The position numbers and the translations under genes are program-made. Positions 29,201 to 33,759 of a stretch of DNA of 64,000 nucleotides are shown in pieces. Within the stretch, counting starts at the first letter, position 1; every line of letters begins with the position of its first letter. Under the pieces are notes generated by a model. The model saw only the letters and a program-made list of their open reading frames with translations. It ran no database searches and was not told where the DNA came from. The stretch comes from Branchinecta lynchi (Eukaryota > Arthropoda > Branchiopoda > Anostraca > Branchinectidae), in the NCBI GenBank assembly GCA_023053575.1, contig JAKZAP010000007.1:25507464-25571463 (forward strand). Reading direction: 5' to 3'.

Positions 29201-30946
29201 TAGGATTGAAAAATATTACCCGTTCAAAAGACAAAGGTAAATTAAGTGAAGGAACGAGTATCAGTAGTTTCAGTTTCATTGGACTTTATTTAAAGACAAA
29301 AAAATACACAATTTACATTCCTGCCAGGAAAGCACAAATGTAGTTCTTGGCTAGGGCAGGGAAATAACCCATATTAATTTAAACATCAAATAGAATCAAC
29401 TAACTTAATATTGTATTTAAAGAAAAAGGGAGGAGAGGAAAAAAATAACCTATGGTTTCAACTTTAAATAAAAAGAAGAGAGAAAATAAGGGAAATCAAT
29501 TTTGACACATTTGCCCTTGAACAGGACGGGTGTGAACTTGGAGAGCACGTCTAGATTGCAATGCCAAAGTATATCAAGTTCCCAGGTTCACGATGACCGA
29601 AGACCGAAAGCGGCTAGAGCCACCGGCGAGGTTGTCTCAGAAGTATTCCTATTGGTTCGATTAGAGCTACTTTCTGTAGAAAATGTGCTGACAAATTGTC
29701 GGTCTACTGTTTAGGCTATATTAAAAAGAACACTCGACTAAAATAGACCGTTTGGCAACATTTTTTTTTCGAAAGTCATCCTTTCTTACTAGCTAAAGTC
29801 CAAGGACAAAACCCCTCTGATCAAGTACCACTGAGCTTTAAACTCAAATCAATCGTCGACAAACTGAAGAAGATCAGACATAATTATACGGTACTAAGAC
29901 GGTATTTCGAAGTAAAAGAGTATCCATCTTATGGTAGGCTACTCATCTAAACTCCTTATATACCGGCTAATCCATTTTGTGATAGCGTTAAATGGATCCG
30001 TTAACCTGTATTCAACCAAAATTTGTGTGTTTCTGTACCATGGAGGCAATGCTAGCATATATTTGCCGTGGCTACCGGTACAATGTTTATGGATATTACG
30101 CTTATTATTATCTTTCTTTGAAAGTAACGACCCAAACCAAGAAAGAACACATGAGGACTAACAAACTTGCAGAACAGGCTTGCTAGAATATGTCAGTTAC
30201 AATAAAACAAAACTCTAAAATTTCTAATTCTTTTAGATACAACTTCTTTAATTTGTTTTCCAATAAATAAAATTTTCTTTCAACAATCATATGTGACCTG
30301 CTCAAATTTGAATATTCATATCCTTTTACTTTCTTTCAATTTCTCTCAAAATACTAATTATGACTTATTTTAAACCATATCAAAATTTAATACTGGTTTT
30401 AATGCCATTTCTGACTTGGTCAGTTTTGCACCAAGTCGCGTGACAAAGGCGTGTCTAAAATGAAATCTCTGAACCAGCTCAAAGCCAGAACTACGAAGAA
30501 ACTCAACTACTTATAGTTGCTAACAGAATCTTTATTTATTTTATCAGGGGCTCGTTTCTCTAGCTTTAGCCTGAAGAGGACCATTGCCAAGAAGGGACGA
30601 AATATCGCTCTAATAAAATAAGCTGGCGTACGCTTTAAAGCAGTCAATTATGATTCGCCATCAGCTTGGGCTCAAGGAATATTTGGACTTCGCTGGATGT
30701 TTCAGAATATATAAGATCAGAACACATACCTATCTTTGTCTTATCCATAAGTCTCTGAACAGCGTTTAGGCAAAGGGACTGGATGTCTTCTCTGTCCGAG
30801 CAAAAGCCCATTTTGGTCTGGCCTAATCCGATTGTGTATTTGCCCTTGGAGGCACCATCATGCTCCTCCAGATCAACTTGATCGACGTATGTGTTCGGGA
30901 GGTAGATGTCGATAGCGACGATTCCGACGTTTTCAGGCCAAGACAT
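2029..30946 (-). CDS. HMGCS1: Hydroxymethylglutaryl-CoA synthase, seven exons, C-terminus outside window
   Basis: HMG-CoA synthase condenses acetyl-CoA with acetoacetyl-CoA to HMG-CoA, the committed entry to the mevalonate pathway. Exons on the minus strand: 30946-30730, 25947-25747, 17058-16933, 11663-11499, 6372-6207, 3902-3732, 2249-2029. All borders are GT/AG and phases run 1,1,1,1,2,2,1, giving 1267 coding nt (about 422 codons) without a stop. The protein starts [18 protein letters not shown] and keeps the catalytic Glu (GTET), the nucleophilic Cys (TTNACYGGT) and the catalytic His (FHAPYCK). There is no N-terminal extension before the WPENVG block, so the cytosolic rather than the mitochondrial form is likely. 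The vertebrate enzyme is about 520 residues, so roughly 100 C-terminal residues lie left of the window. Exon 7 ends at a clean donor, so this is a window cut rather than a broken gene. Confidence 0.95.
2265..3290. repeat. Degenerate approximately 1-kb repeat with inverted ends, host of a hAT MITE
   Basis: Left end near 2270-2320 (aaagaacaaataatcagata) is mirrored by 3236-3285 (agattagttgttctttgt). Parts recur in inverted form near 1340-1425 and 32505-32600. The part near 3160-3190 ends in 'gtggcaacactg', which resembles a hAT end, so several hAT-like relics may overlap. Lies in HMG-CoA synthase intron 6. Confidence 0.5.
2363..2650. mobile_element. hAT-type MITE (288 bp) with 8-bp target duplication
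   Basis: Terminal inverted repeats are CAGGGTTGCCACA and TGTGGCAACCCTG. The flanks are a perfect 8-bp duplication, CCTAGAGG, at 2355-2362 and 2651-2658. Removing the element restores a continuous repeat (2265-3290 family). The TIR matches the 1540-bp element at 58523-60062, so the same transposase probably mobilised both. No coding capacity. Confidence 0.92.
3400..3704. repeat. Palindromic MITE with CCGATGAAAAATTT ends
   Basis: The ends CCCGATGAAAAATTTATC and ...AAATTTTTCATCGGGG are inverted. The interior is rich in 'gcatgctact/agtagcatg' inverted motifs. A second copy occupies about 24580-24757 in opposite orientation. No clean target duplication was seen. Intron 6 of HMG-CoA synthase. Confidence 0.7.
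3732..3902 (-). CDS. HMGCS1: HMG-CoA synthase exon 6
   Basis: Acceptor 'ccttttcag|AAC', donor CCAG|GTTAGT; phase 2 in, phase 2 out. Encodes [18 protein letters not shown] through [20 protein letters not shown]. The EDTYFDR and NGNMYT.S.YG blocks are diagnostic of HMG-CoA synthase (the GNMYT segment lies in the CoA-binding half). Confidence 0.93.
4005..4636. mobile_element. hAT-type element (632 bp), non-autonomous
   Basis: Ends are CTGTGGTTCCCAACC and GGTTGGGAACCATTG, inverted at 13 of 15 positions. Flanks GTCTAGAG (3997-4004) and GTCGAGAG (4637-4644) match at 7 of 8 bases. The 'ggttcccaacc' end with 8-bp duplication fits the hAT superfamily. Another 'gtggttcccaaccc' block at 4322 suggests a nested or rearranged copy. 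In HMG-CoA synthase intron 5. Confidence 0.8.
4940..5325 (+). mobile_element. 5'-truncated LINE, C-terminal coding end and (ATTC)n tail
   Basis: Frame from about 4974 encodes [20 protein letters not shown]... and ends [14 protein letters not shown], a tryptophan-containing tail of the type found after the reverse transcriptase in invertebrate LINEs. It is followed by a short 3'UTR and a (CATT)n microsatellite at 5298-5325 that acts as the LINE 3' tail. Intron 5 of HMG-CoA synthase, opposite strand. Confidence 0.65.
5690..6200. repeat. Three degenerate tandem units next to exon 5
   Basis: Units near 5697, 5813 and 6117 share 'gtaacatg', 'gaggtggg(g)aagaa' and 'gttctcctag' followed by 'ccgtttcc'. 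The last unit abuts the exon 5 donor, whose intronic sequence (cgtacctaatttg versus cttacctaaattt) also recurs in the second unit. This looks like local duplication of the intron start. The TA-flanked MITE 5920-6087 interrupts the array. Confidence 0.6.
5920..6087. mobile_element. TA-flanked palindromic MITE, 168 bp
   Basis: Ends CACTGTAA and TTTACAGTG, flanked by TA on both sides (918-919 and 6088-6089). Inner arms share 'gattaatc', 'actgcagtatttgct' and 'agcaaatactgca'. Sister copies: 16744-16911 (also 168 bp), 57973-58141 and a split copy at 49634/52264. TA duplication fits Tc1/mariner-type mobilisation. Confidence 0.85.
6207..6372 (-). CDS. HMGCS1: HMG-CoA synthase exon 5 (catalytic histidine)
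   Basis: Acceptor 'attgtag|CTG', donor TTTAG|GTAAGT; phase 1 in, phase 2 out. Encodes [20 protein letters not shown] followed by [18 protein letters not shown]. The HxPYCK motif holds the catalytic histidine and is near invariant in the family. The surface loop after it ([17 protein letters not shown]) is the expected variable part. Confidence 0.93.
6533..6564 (+). ncRNA. Hammerhead-ribozyme-like core, copy 2
   Basis: CAGAAGA (U4 changed), then a hairpin whose stem CCCTTC/GAAGGG is perfectly paired, closed by G...C, then GAAA. Downstream 'cagctgacgtatccgtttt' is the family's conserved 3' block. The core change at U4 predicts an inactive copy. Confidence 0.45.
6676..7164. mobile_element. piggyBac-like MITE, family C (489 bp), decayed left site
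   Basis: Left end AGCACTGCTCTTACTAG matches the C copies at 41633 and 46710; right end '...ggtgct' is followed by TTAA. The left flank is CTCA instead of TTAA. Internal landmarks shared with the other copies: 'tctccgacgcggc', 'ggacgcaaaa' and 'gtgggaaaaccgag'. Intron 4 of HMG-CoA synthase. Confidence 0.7.
7258..7883. mobile_element. PIF/Harbinger-like MITE, 626 bp
   Basis: Terminal inverted repeats TGCGGCTTTCACACTGA and TCAATGTGAAAGCAGCT, flanked by TAA on both sides (7255-7257, 7884-7886). Subterminal 'gcgttgcg' and 'cgcaacgc' motifs are repeated many times. No coding capacity. The 3-bp TAA duplication fits PIF/Harbinger. Confidence 0.8.
8149..8848. mobile_element. GATACC palindromic MITE (family A), copy 1, carrying an insert
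   Basis: Ends AGTTTGGTATTTGTAGATACC and GGAAACTGCAAAAACGCAACT are inverted, and AAT is duplicated at 8146-8148 and 8849-8851. About 330 bp in the middle (roughly 8290-8620) do not belong to the family and match the 28300-28615 repeat (shared 'gagtttcagtag', 'gagtgtgtgtcact'). Family hallmark is the palindrome ATACCATGGTAT just inside each end. Confidence 0.8.
8852..9660. other. Intronic stretch, nothing recognised
   Basis: AT-rich HMG-CoA synthase intron 4 sequence. No open frame resembles a known protein, and no inverted-repeat element was identified. Confidence 0.5.
9675..9870 (-). mobile_element. LINE 3' end relic (ORF2 C-terminus)
   Basis: Minus-strand frame reads [20 protein letters not shown], then ...[20 protein letters not shown], then a stop. 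The layout (proline-rich linker, R/T-rich segment, 'SFVPYF' end) parallels the LINE C-terminus at 24904-25323 (...[17 protein letters not shown]). Upstream the frame shifts. Only the last few dozen codons survive. Confidence 0.6.
10262..11215 (+). repeat. Two 416-bp tandem units ending in an ACCG-microsatellite and a hairpin
   Basis: Unit 1 starts near 10262 and unit 2 near 10681; 'caccggaattccg' recurs 416 bp apart. Each unit holds several CAAGTTTCAT motifs. The array ends with 'tcgaccgaccgacagaccg' and a near-perfect hairpin at 11183-11208 (ggcacttggcc...ggcaagtgcc). The same order (CAAGTTTCAT, 'taactcg', ACGG-type microsatellite, terminal palindrome) is found in the HINE/pearl-like elements elsewhere in the window, so this is probably a second family of that type. 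Intron 4. Confidence 0.65.
11499..11663 (-). CDS. HMGCS1: HMG-CoA synthase exon 4
   Basis: Acceptor 'tttttcaag|GTC', donor ACAG|GTAAGG; phase 1 in, phase 1 out. Encodes [20 protein letters not shown] then [28 protein letters not shown] and [11 protein letters not shown] are signature segments of the family and line the substrate tunnel. Confidence 0.94.
11750..12570. mobile_element. piggyBac-like MITE family B, copy with inserted LINE/SINE piece
   Basis: Starts AGGTCCCTTCACACTATTTA after TTAA (11746-11749) and ends AAAAGTCCT before TTAA (12571-12574). The interior from about 11822 to 12165 is foreign: it begins with an A/T-rich 'aattccattcaattt' tail-like block, in line with a minus-strand retroposon 3' end. 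Right half keeps the family block 'gcaagtgagaaaatcagtgag'. Confidence 0.7.
12575..13069. other. Intronic stretch, nothing recognised
   Basis: HMG-CoA synthase intron 3 sequence between two MITEs. No coding similarity, RNA gene or clear repeat was recognised. Confidence 0.5.
13070..13555. mobile_element. GATACC palindromic MITE (family A), copy 2
   Basis: 486 bp from AGTTGTTTTTTCGCAGATACC to CTGCCAAAACGCAACT. Interior follows the family order: 'attagtcgtttttgcag', then 'aattgcactttt', the 'gatgaaagtga' block (here tandemly expanded), then 'gataccacgataactg' units. No clean target duplication remains. Confidence 0.8.
13808..14158. mobile_element. piggyBac-like MITE family B, complete copy (351 bp)
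   Basis: TTAA at 13804-13807 and 14159-14162. Left end AGAATCGTTCGCAC, right end AAGACAAGTCCT. Internal family blocks: 'gagacccgttgact', 'gtgatacacgtccaagg' and 'gcaagtgagaaaatcagcg'. Same family as 14826-16652, 33760-34127 and 40787-41135. Confidence 0.8.
14159..14825. other. Intronic stretch with an (ACTT)n microsatellite
   Basis: Only a short 'acttacttacttact' run near 14587 stands out. Nothing else was recognised. Confidence 0.5.
14826..16652. mobile_element. piggyBac-like MITE family B, split by a HINE/pearl-like element
   Basis: Left end AGGACCCGTCGCACTAT after TGAA (decayed TTAA); right end AGACAGGTCCT before TTAA (16653-16656). The two halves, 14826-14991 and 16446-16652, join to the same order of blocks seen in the uninterrupted copy at 13808-14158. 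The insert is the element 14992-16445. Confidence 0.8.
14992..16445 (+). mobile_element. HINE/pearl-like element with microsatellite and satellite array, copy 1
   Basis: Order: palindrome TTTTTGGGATCCCAAAACG at the start, a (GTCC)n/(GTCT)n microsatellite at 15045-15090, a conserved core (agcacgataactctcgaa ... gaaacttggt), then about seven tandem units of roughly 120-140 bp (15250-16290). Each unit contains 'cggaatccggcc', 'aaccggaaagtttgtt' and 'agacatgctga'. The end is a second GGGATCCCAT hairpin and CCTTTGGTCTTGTT. This matches the layout described for Helentron-associated DINE/HINE and bivalve pearl elements. Non-coding. Assignment to that class is inference. Confidence 0.75.
16744..16911. 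mobile_element. TA-flanked palindromic MITE, copy 2 (168 bp)
   Basis: Ends TACTGTAAAAAA and TTTTTGCAGTG, with TA at 16742-16743 and 16912-16913. Same length and inner motifs (actgcagttaactttaatc) as 5920-6087. It ends about 20 bp from HMG-CoA synthase exon 3, just inside intron 3 near the donor. Confidence 0.83.
16933..17058 (-). CDS. HMGCS1: HMG-CoA synthase exon 3
   Basis: Acceptor 'attttcag|GTC', donor CCGCG|GTAAGA; phase 1 in and out. Encodes [20 protein letters not shown] then [28 protein letters not shown] and [11 protein letters not shown] are almost invariant in the family. Confidence 0.95.
17280..18354 (-). mobile_element. HINE/pearl-like element, copy 2, nested in MITE A
   Basis: Reverse orientation of 14992-16445: starts (plus strand) AACAAGACCAAAGG, with GGGATCCC near both ends, satellite units carrying 'ggattccggacgaacta' and 'caccatcgt', the core 'accaagtttcatcaaaat' and a short 'gacggacagacgg' microsatellite. 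About five satellite units, fewer than in copy 1. Confidence 0.78.
18878..21982 (-). CDS. LINE ORF2: endonuclease and reverse transcriptase (1034 aa)
   Basis: An uninterrupted 1034-residue frame. Residues about 65-290 form an apurinic/apyrimidinic-type endonuclease: CETF (Glu 96), [21 protein letters not shown] (204-210) and FSDHSLL (catalytic His 278). Residues about 525-830 are the reverse transcriptase: [32 protein letters not shown] (649-661), [12 protein letters not shown] (708-719) and the active-site FADD (742-745). A thumb-like region ([21 protein letters not shown]-type [10 protein letters not shown]) follows, with no RNase H. All catalytic positions look intact, so the protein could nick target DNA and copy its own RNA. 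The start Met at 21982 follows a 288-bp spacer after ORF1; how ORF2 is translated is unknown. Confidence 0.92.
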   Translation of the reverse strand: MSHNVDGHGVSVECVLNNRLDFSDACRSHMPSMNECVDEFLQNIPPTKILFQDSIGKIESYGKFRSAFFNCRGLISSMDFISDLESHGISLFGLCETFLNSATEKLANIQGFQFVGKNRETHKGGGIGLFVRDDIPLVINSSLSRNDKPMVLESLNVECSLEGSKVLVSVVYRSPSSSVKEFIECYELLMNDIQKTNYKQLIIMGDFNIDLLAINKTAQSSSKENALEFLCMNLSRGLVPTCRVATRVAHESATLIDNIYSTLPVISTHTILNDFSDHSLLISDFSMCRSSNRRVHKLSRSITAEKMIALKNKLSLHDWSLVFQTRCANEATEFFVEVFGRYIDEICPMVSKKHKKIPKKAWLTPGLLRSVIVKNKLFKKYKTTPNNENLSVFKIYKNKLIKIIRVAKAEYYKNAFSDVNGNQKKTWELINDLLGHRTKSSCPKELIDDNNCNVTDERKMADLFNNYFSTIGEKIASLCPKDADNSFTEHLPPPMDKTMFLAPATPTELQNIVSLMKNGHSEALDGSSSSILKQIFPGISEVFSHIVNLVFQSGVFPSAFKESKIVPLHKGDDPRLCSNYRPVSILSSFSKVIEKALYNRIYSFLDKFKFFSKLQFGFRKKHSTEHPMCIIVQYINDSLDRGESPATIFLDIQKAFDTISHKILFCKLTNSGIRGKAFDLLQSYLTARQQCVKLGNSSSEKLTLPAVGIPQGSVLGPLLFLIYVNDLNEISNSDSSKINTQFADDTAASVSASNQGELESNLISSFSLLMKWLSANKLTLNKKKTKFIVYSRTGCKFPDLKSIPVPCGDGTIFEFARVESIRYLGVVFDENLSWKLHVNNIRVKVSRGVGAMNRLKNLLPYPAMRSLYYSLIQSHIEYASIVYLNTFRSHLSSLQILQNKALRILKQYIPAPSKFPGKSETETLYVLLNILPVQLLLFLQVFIFKVNLDRHLLPSYFSYMDLISLAPSCQMHTRSTTNLRLPKIKCERSRFSLRYTIPTVWEKYKSDVSEWLEGSPSLIRFRLKGLLILNFKKL
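22271..22951 (-). CDS. LINE ORF1: coiled-coil RNA-binding protein (226 aa)
   Basis: Starts [20 protein letters not shown]. Residues about 10-85 have heptad-like leucine spacing and high charge, as in a trimerising coiled coil. The block [15 protein letters not shown] followed by a KCYRV segment resembles the RRM-like fold of L1/CR1-type ORF1 proteins. The C-terminus is basic ([17 protein letters not shown]), in keeping with nucleic-acid binding. The expected role is packaging LINE RNA into ribonucleoprotein particles. No frameshift seen. Confidence 0.85.
   Translation of the reverse strand: MSSVTQKAFDASIKTLQDKLNLILSNHQELTNSLTSISQDLQILRNEAEDRDKKILSLEKDLEAQKSRTDVLEAKLLEVEVKDRNLNLIVHGLPKEKNHESVTANVTALFTAKMEITKNVSITKCYRVPSNTNVTTRKPTISPVFLSVASINDIETIYANISKLKGSEIRIVTDLPPKLNAIRNDLLTRGKALRESGSVRFTRVKQKGAKLWLESKVDADSRWVKF
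23311..24797. other. Intron 2 stretch: hammerhead-type repeat and a palindromic MITE relic
   Basis: 23311-24340 shows no recognised gene. About 24350-24545 belongs to the hammerhead-like repeat family (core listed separately). About 24580-24757 is a copy of the 3400-3704 palindromic MITE in reverse ('catgctactttttcgtacaac', ending 'tttttcatcggg'). Confidence 0.55.
24437..24467 (+). ncRNA. Hammerhead-ribozyme-like core, copy 3
   Basis: CTGAAGA, a weak hairpin (gtaccttgccaagaacggcc), then GAAA. The conserved family 3' block 'cagctggcgtgtccgtttt' follows. Stem II is imperfect, so this copy is probably inactive. Confidence 0.4.
24798..25330 (-). mobile_element. 5'-truncated LINE with (TTCCGA)n tail
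   Basis: Minus-strand frame 25323-24904 encodes the thumb and C-terminal part of a reverse transcriptase: [33 protein letters not shown] and a proline-rich end [16 protein letters not shown]. After the stop comes a short 3'UTR and a hexameric tail (tcggaa on the plus strand, 24798-24815). HMG-CoA synthase intron 2, same strand as the gene. Confidence 0.85.
25747..25947 (-). CDS. HMGCS1: HMG-CoA synthase exon 2 (catalytic cysteine)
   Basis: Acceptor 'aatttctag|GCT', donor GGATG|GTAAGT; phase 1 in and out. Encodes [20 protein letters not shown], then the core [20 protein letters not shown] and ESSAWDG. The Cys of NACYGG forms the acetyl- and HMG-thioester intermediates, and the Glu of GTET is the general acid/base. 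Confidence 0.95.
26408..26915 (-). mobile_element. 5'-truncated copy of the full-length LINE
   Basis: From the AACTTG-type tail (26408-26440) to about 26915 the sequence tracks 18503-18990 closely, including the 3'UTR and the last roughly 35 ORF2 codons, and then stops matching. A typical dead-on-arrival insertion of the LINE described at 18503. Intron 1 of HMG-CoA synthase. Confidence 0.88.
27020..27663 (+). mobile_element. LINE 3' relic (different family), interrupted by a hAT-type element
   Basis: Plus-strand frame encodes [12 protein letters not shown] ... [16 protein letters not shown] ... [20 protein letters not shown] ... [20 protein letters not shown] then RRT and stop. That is the ending shared by many RTE/BovB-type and related reverse transcriptases (RRRWxxWGH, GRPK, W..AQDR..WR...AL). 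One frame break precedes GDGRLPH. The element 27210-27526 sits between GRPK and MTIG. Confidence 0.8.
27210..27526. mobile_element. 317-bp hAT-type element built around a tandem array
   Basis: Perfect 19-bp terminal inverted repeats (CGAGGGGTCGACGACTCTC) and a perfect 8-bp target duplication, CCAAAAAT, at 27202-27209 and 27527-27534. Removing it rejoins the LINE reading frame (GRP-KMTIG). Nearly the whole interior (27240-27490) is about twelve units of an approximately 20-bp repeat, 'ccattccggattattcctga'. No transposase. 8-bp duplications fit hAT (or P) elements. Confidence 0.93.
27788..28192. mobile_element. GATACC palindromic MITE (family A), uninterrupted reference copy
   Basis: 405 bp, ends AGTTGCGTTTTTGCAGATACC and GGTATCTGTAAAATCGCAACT, with ATT on both sides (27785-27787, 28193-28195). 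It shows what copies 1 and 3 look like without inserts. Intron 1 of HMG-CoA synthase. Confidence 0.87.
28300..29160 (+). repeat. Tandemly duplicated approximately 300-bp repeat
   Basis: Two units, roughly 28540-28840 and 28855-29155, share long blocks: 'cgttctctatcgccagtggt', 'aagctgaacaacgttgctc', 'gaagtacgcatttaat' and 'ggaaaccaggcag'. The upstream part (28300-28560) matches the insert in MITE A copy 1 (8290-8620), so this is a dispersed repeat, not a gene. Short open frames are incidental. Confidence 0.65.
29161..30540. other. Intron 1 stretch, possible retroposon or terminal exon on minus strand
   Basis: On the minus strand a CAG acceptor-like site near 29712 is followed by an open run ([20 protein letters not shown]...) to a stop near 29595, and AATAAA appears near 29290. 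This could be a retroposon 3' end or a rarely used terminal exon. No protein family was recognised and no host role is claimed. 29720-30540 shows nothing. Confidence 0.3.
30571..30602 (+). ncRNA. Hammerhead-ribozyme-like core, copy 4
   Basis: CTGAAGA, hairpin beginning GGACC and ending GGGAC, then GAAA. The following 'tatcgctctaataaaa' and 'agctggcgtacgc' mark the same repeat family. It sits about 130 bp inside intron 1 from exon 1, on the strand opposite the gene. Confidence 0.42.
30730..30946 (-). CDS. HMGCS1: HMG-CoA synthase exon 1 (start codon)
   Basis: ATG at 30946; the exon ends AAAGATAG|GTATGT, phase 1. Encodes [20 protein letters not shown] ... [20 protein letters not shown] ... [14 protein letters not shown]. 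The WPENVGI start and the GQ.KMGFC.DREDI.SL block place it at the true N-terminus of cytosolic enzymes. 15 bp upstream of the ATG is a good acceptor (tttgtttttag), so a separate 5'UTR exon further right is likely; it was not identified. Confidence 0.93.
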
Positions 30947-30964
30947 CCTTATTGTCGTTATCTA

Positions 30965-31908
30965 AAAACAAATGATATTGACAATCTGTAACATAGTTAT
31001 TTTACCAAATGTTTAATTGTATCTCCCTAGTTGGAGTTTTTGCAGACTGGCCAGAGAAGAAGCATAACTACGTTTTATTGTTTGATTGTATAATTTTATA
31101 TGTTTGTGGTCTTGTATTCAGTTGCTTTCTATTTAGCCTACGCCTAGCCACGCCATATTAACGACACCTCCTAGATTATATGAAGTCTTACACAATAATC
31201 AGCGTTGCCACTTGAACAAAATTAATGGTACTAATCAGAACGGAAAAAAGTACTAATTTGAAAAAAAGTACTACAGTAGTCTCCGAAAAATTTTGTTGTA
31301 TAGAATTTGTGTATTTATATACTCTTCACCTTGATAGAAATAAATTATAATTATATAATTTTCGAGAGAATACGTGTAGGTTAAACCATTATGACTATAA
31401 TAGAGTAATGACCAATGATTATAGTAAGTAGGATCTGCCAGTTAAAAGTAAAACAAGCAGGTTTGCTTTTTAAGTAATGACTTTACCATCATTATCCTGA
31501 AATAGAGTTATCATTATCAAGGAATAAGAGGTGTGTTTCGTACGAATATTTGTATATATTGTTGTAATTGTATGCACGGCCTTATCCTTTCATGTTTTTG
31601 TAATTTATTTCTTCCGGCGGAATAAAATAAAATAATAATAACAACATTGGCTAAACATGACCTTCTTCCAGAAAGATGATATCGTCTTCCTATTCGTTTC
31701 GTGGCACCAGTTTTAACATTCTACATACCCCAAGACCATCTCCTTTCCTGACCATTTCCTTATTCTATGCGACTGTCTTATTATAATGCATGTGACAAAA
31801 ACGACAAAGTTCGGCAGTCTAAGTTCAGTTCATAATGACGTATCTATCCGTATGTATTCGTCCACACGATTGTGCCGGGGTATGCTGCACCACCTCAGTG
31901 GACTAGCA
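30965..31908. other. 5' flank of HMG-CoA synthase with a LINE-type tail
   Basis: No promoter motif can be called with confidence. Around 31590-31645 'tgtaatttatttcttccggc' followed by 'ggaataaaataaaataataa' resembles a plus-strand LINE 3' end. A hAT-like 'cagcgttgccact' stands at 31199 without a matching partner. Confidence 0.35.
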
Positions 31909-31916
31909 CACGAAGC

Positions 31917-32133
31917 CAGAGGTTACCAACTCCCTGGCACCCGCTGTACACCCTTTATGGGCACCGGTTGGCACCAGCCGAAAGCAGTGGTTCCGGCCAT
32001 AACCAAGTCAAATCTTCTTCTGAACAAGCTGATTTTTATGTTCTAACACGTGGCAACCGGTTCTGGCACCGGCTAAGCACCGCGGCACCGATCACTTCCC
32101 GTACACTAAAATCGAGAGTTGGTAACCCCTCGA
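31917..32133. mobile_element. 217-bp hAT-type MITE, GC-rich
   Basis: Perfect 8-bp duplication CACGAAGC at 31909-31916 and 32134-32141. Near-inverted ends contain GGTTACCAACTC and GAGTTGGTAACC. The interior repeats 'ggcaccgg'-type motifs and is much more GC-rich than its surroundings. Confidence 0.85.
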
Positions 32134-32141
32134 CACGAAGC

Positions 32142-33257
32142 AAGGATGTCCATAAAGCGATTTTTTTTCCCGCGGGCAAATCGTCCGAGTGCTTTCTGAG
32201 ATCGATCGGACCACATTTGTTCAAATGTTTCGACTCTTCTTAACCTTTTTTCTTTCATCTCATTCCGCAATCCAGCCATGTTATCCCAGTGTTATTAGGG
32301 TAAATAATAAATTGATTGATAAAGGGTTGATATTTTCCTTTCGCTGCACGAGTAGTCAAGTACTGGTTTCCATGTCCGAACTCTAAAGCCGCTGCATGGT
32401 ACAAAAGACAGAGGTTCTATTTGAATATTTGTTCTTGTCAACACTCATTCACTGTTATTGAATATGTAGCAAGCTACAAACTTAAGGACCTATATCTGTA
32501 CTATTGACTATGCGGAGTATCTCCCCGTACTTTTTCCACTGTGAACGAGCGGAGGTTAGTAGCTTGGCGCCACATCACGTTTTGTTACCCCAACAATTAG
32601 CTATATCGCTACAGCTACAGACCATAAAAAACAATCGAATTCACGTCCCGAACCTACCCGACGAAATGAAAACAACCGAATAGCTCCTATTTACACACGC
32701 CAACGAACTGAACTAAAGTGATAAACATTCGGGAAACTGAATGTAAATTTTATCAGATTCCTTTATCTGATAAATCCACAGACGTGTATACAATGGAGAT
32801 TTCCGTCGTATGATAACCTACTACCGAATGAATTACAAAACTAACTGAATTCTTCCTGTCTGGACTGAGAGAAATGCTAAATAAGGGGATGCTCATTCGC
32901 GGCAAGTTCGGCAATCCGATGCTGTGAAAGTTTGTTTTACAATAAACTATCGTAAGATGAGCTTTATGCTTAAAATCGCGAGAGCTAAATATGCCTGTAA
33001 TCGGCAAAAAGTTTGACAACTTTTTTAAAGTTTAACCGAGTAGTGCTGAGATCCGACAGTCTATTTACACATCACTTATTTACCTAAACAGGCCTGAAAA
33101 CCCCAAAAAATCAGGCCTCAAAAACAGGCCTCAAAATATAAAAAAAAAACAGGCCTCAAAACCCGTACTTCGTTTGTCCTCAATGCATAGGTGATCGACT
33201 TATCGAATAAACTAATTCGTTCGGATTTATCGTAGCTCTATGTGCTTCTCCCTCTAT
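32142..33257. other. Intergenic stretch with repeat fragments
   Basis: A LINE-type tail 'ataataaattgattgataa' lies at about 32305-32325. 32505-32600 resembles the 2800-3215 repeat inverted. 33070-33175 holds four to five 'caggcctcaaaa' units. No gene recognised. Confidence 0.45.
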
Positions 33258-33671
33258 AGGCGTATTCTCGCCGTTCCCCGAGGACTCCACTTGAGGAGTC
33301 CCCGCGTTTTTGCTTCTTCCGGGGACTCACTCCCCGTATTCTCGCGAGTCCCCACGGACTGGGAATGCTCCGATTATCATCACCATCATCAAAAAGGACT
33401 CCCTTTCATATTCGGAGGGGAATCAGTTTTTGCTGGTGTTGGTGCATGTAAAATTAATTAAAAAGATTCAGAATAAATAAAACCAAAAATAAAGTGGAAC
33501 CAGACTGGTTTTGTTAGCTGCACTTTTTTTTTAAGAACAAAATCCATTTTAAAAGCATTCCCCGTGTTCTCGTTGTTTTCCGAGGTGGAGTCCGCGTGGA
33601 GTGACTCCCTCTATTCTCGCCGTTCCCTTCGATTCCCCGAGGACTCCTCGGGGAACGGCGAGAATACGCCT
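33258..33671. repeat. Foldback MITE with 30-bp inverted ends
   Basis: Left end AGGCGTATTCTCGCCGTTCC and its continuation CCGAGGACTCC are mirrored at 33640-33671 with one mismatch in about 30. TAT borders both sides. The interior repeats 'gtattctcgcc' and 'gaggactcc' motifs. Non-coding. Confidence 0.8.
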
Positions 33672-33759
33672 TATGTCTAAAATATTTAGCAACTACAAAG
33701 GTAAGACATTGCCGAAAAATTAATTAGGAATGGAAGAAACCTTGGAAGACGTATCTTAA

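Noticed and set aside
29270..29715. Alternative terminal exon of HMG-CoA synthase in intron 1
   Set aside because: An acceptor-like CAG, a short open run and an AATAAA exist, but the encoded peptide has no family match and the surroundings are repeat-rich. Not enough to call an exon.
31199..31320. Possible hAT left end 'cagcgttgccact'
   Set aside because: No matching inverted end or target duplication was found nearby.
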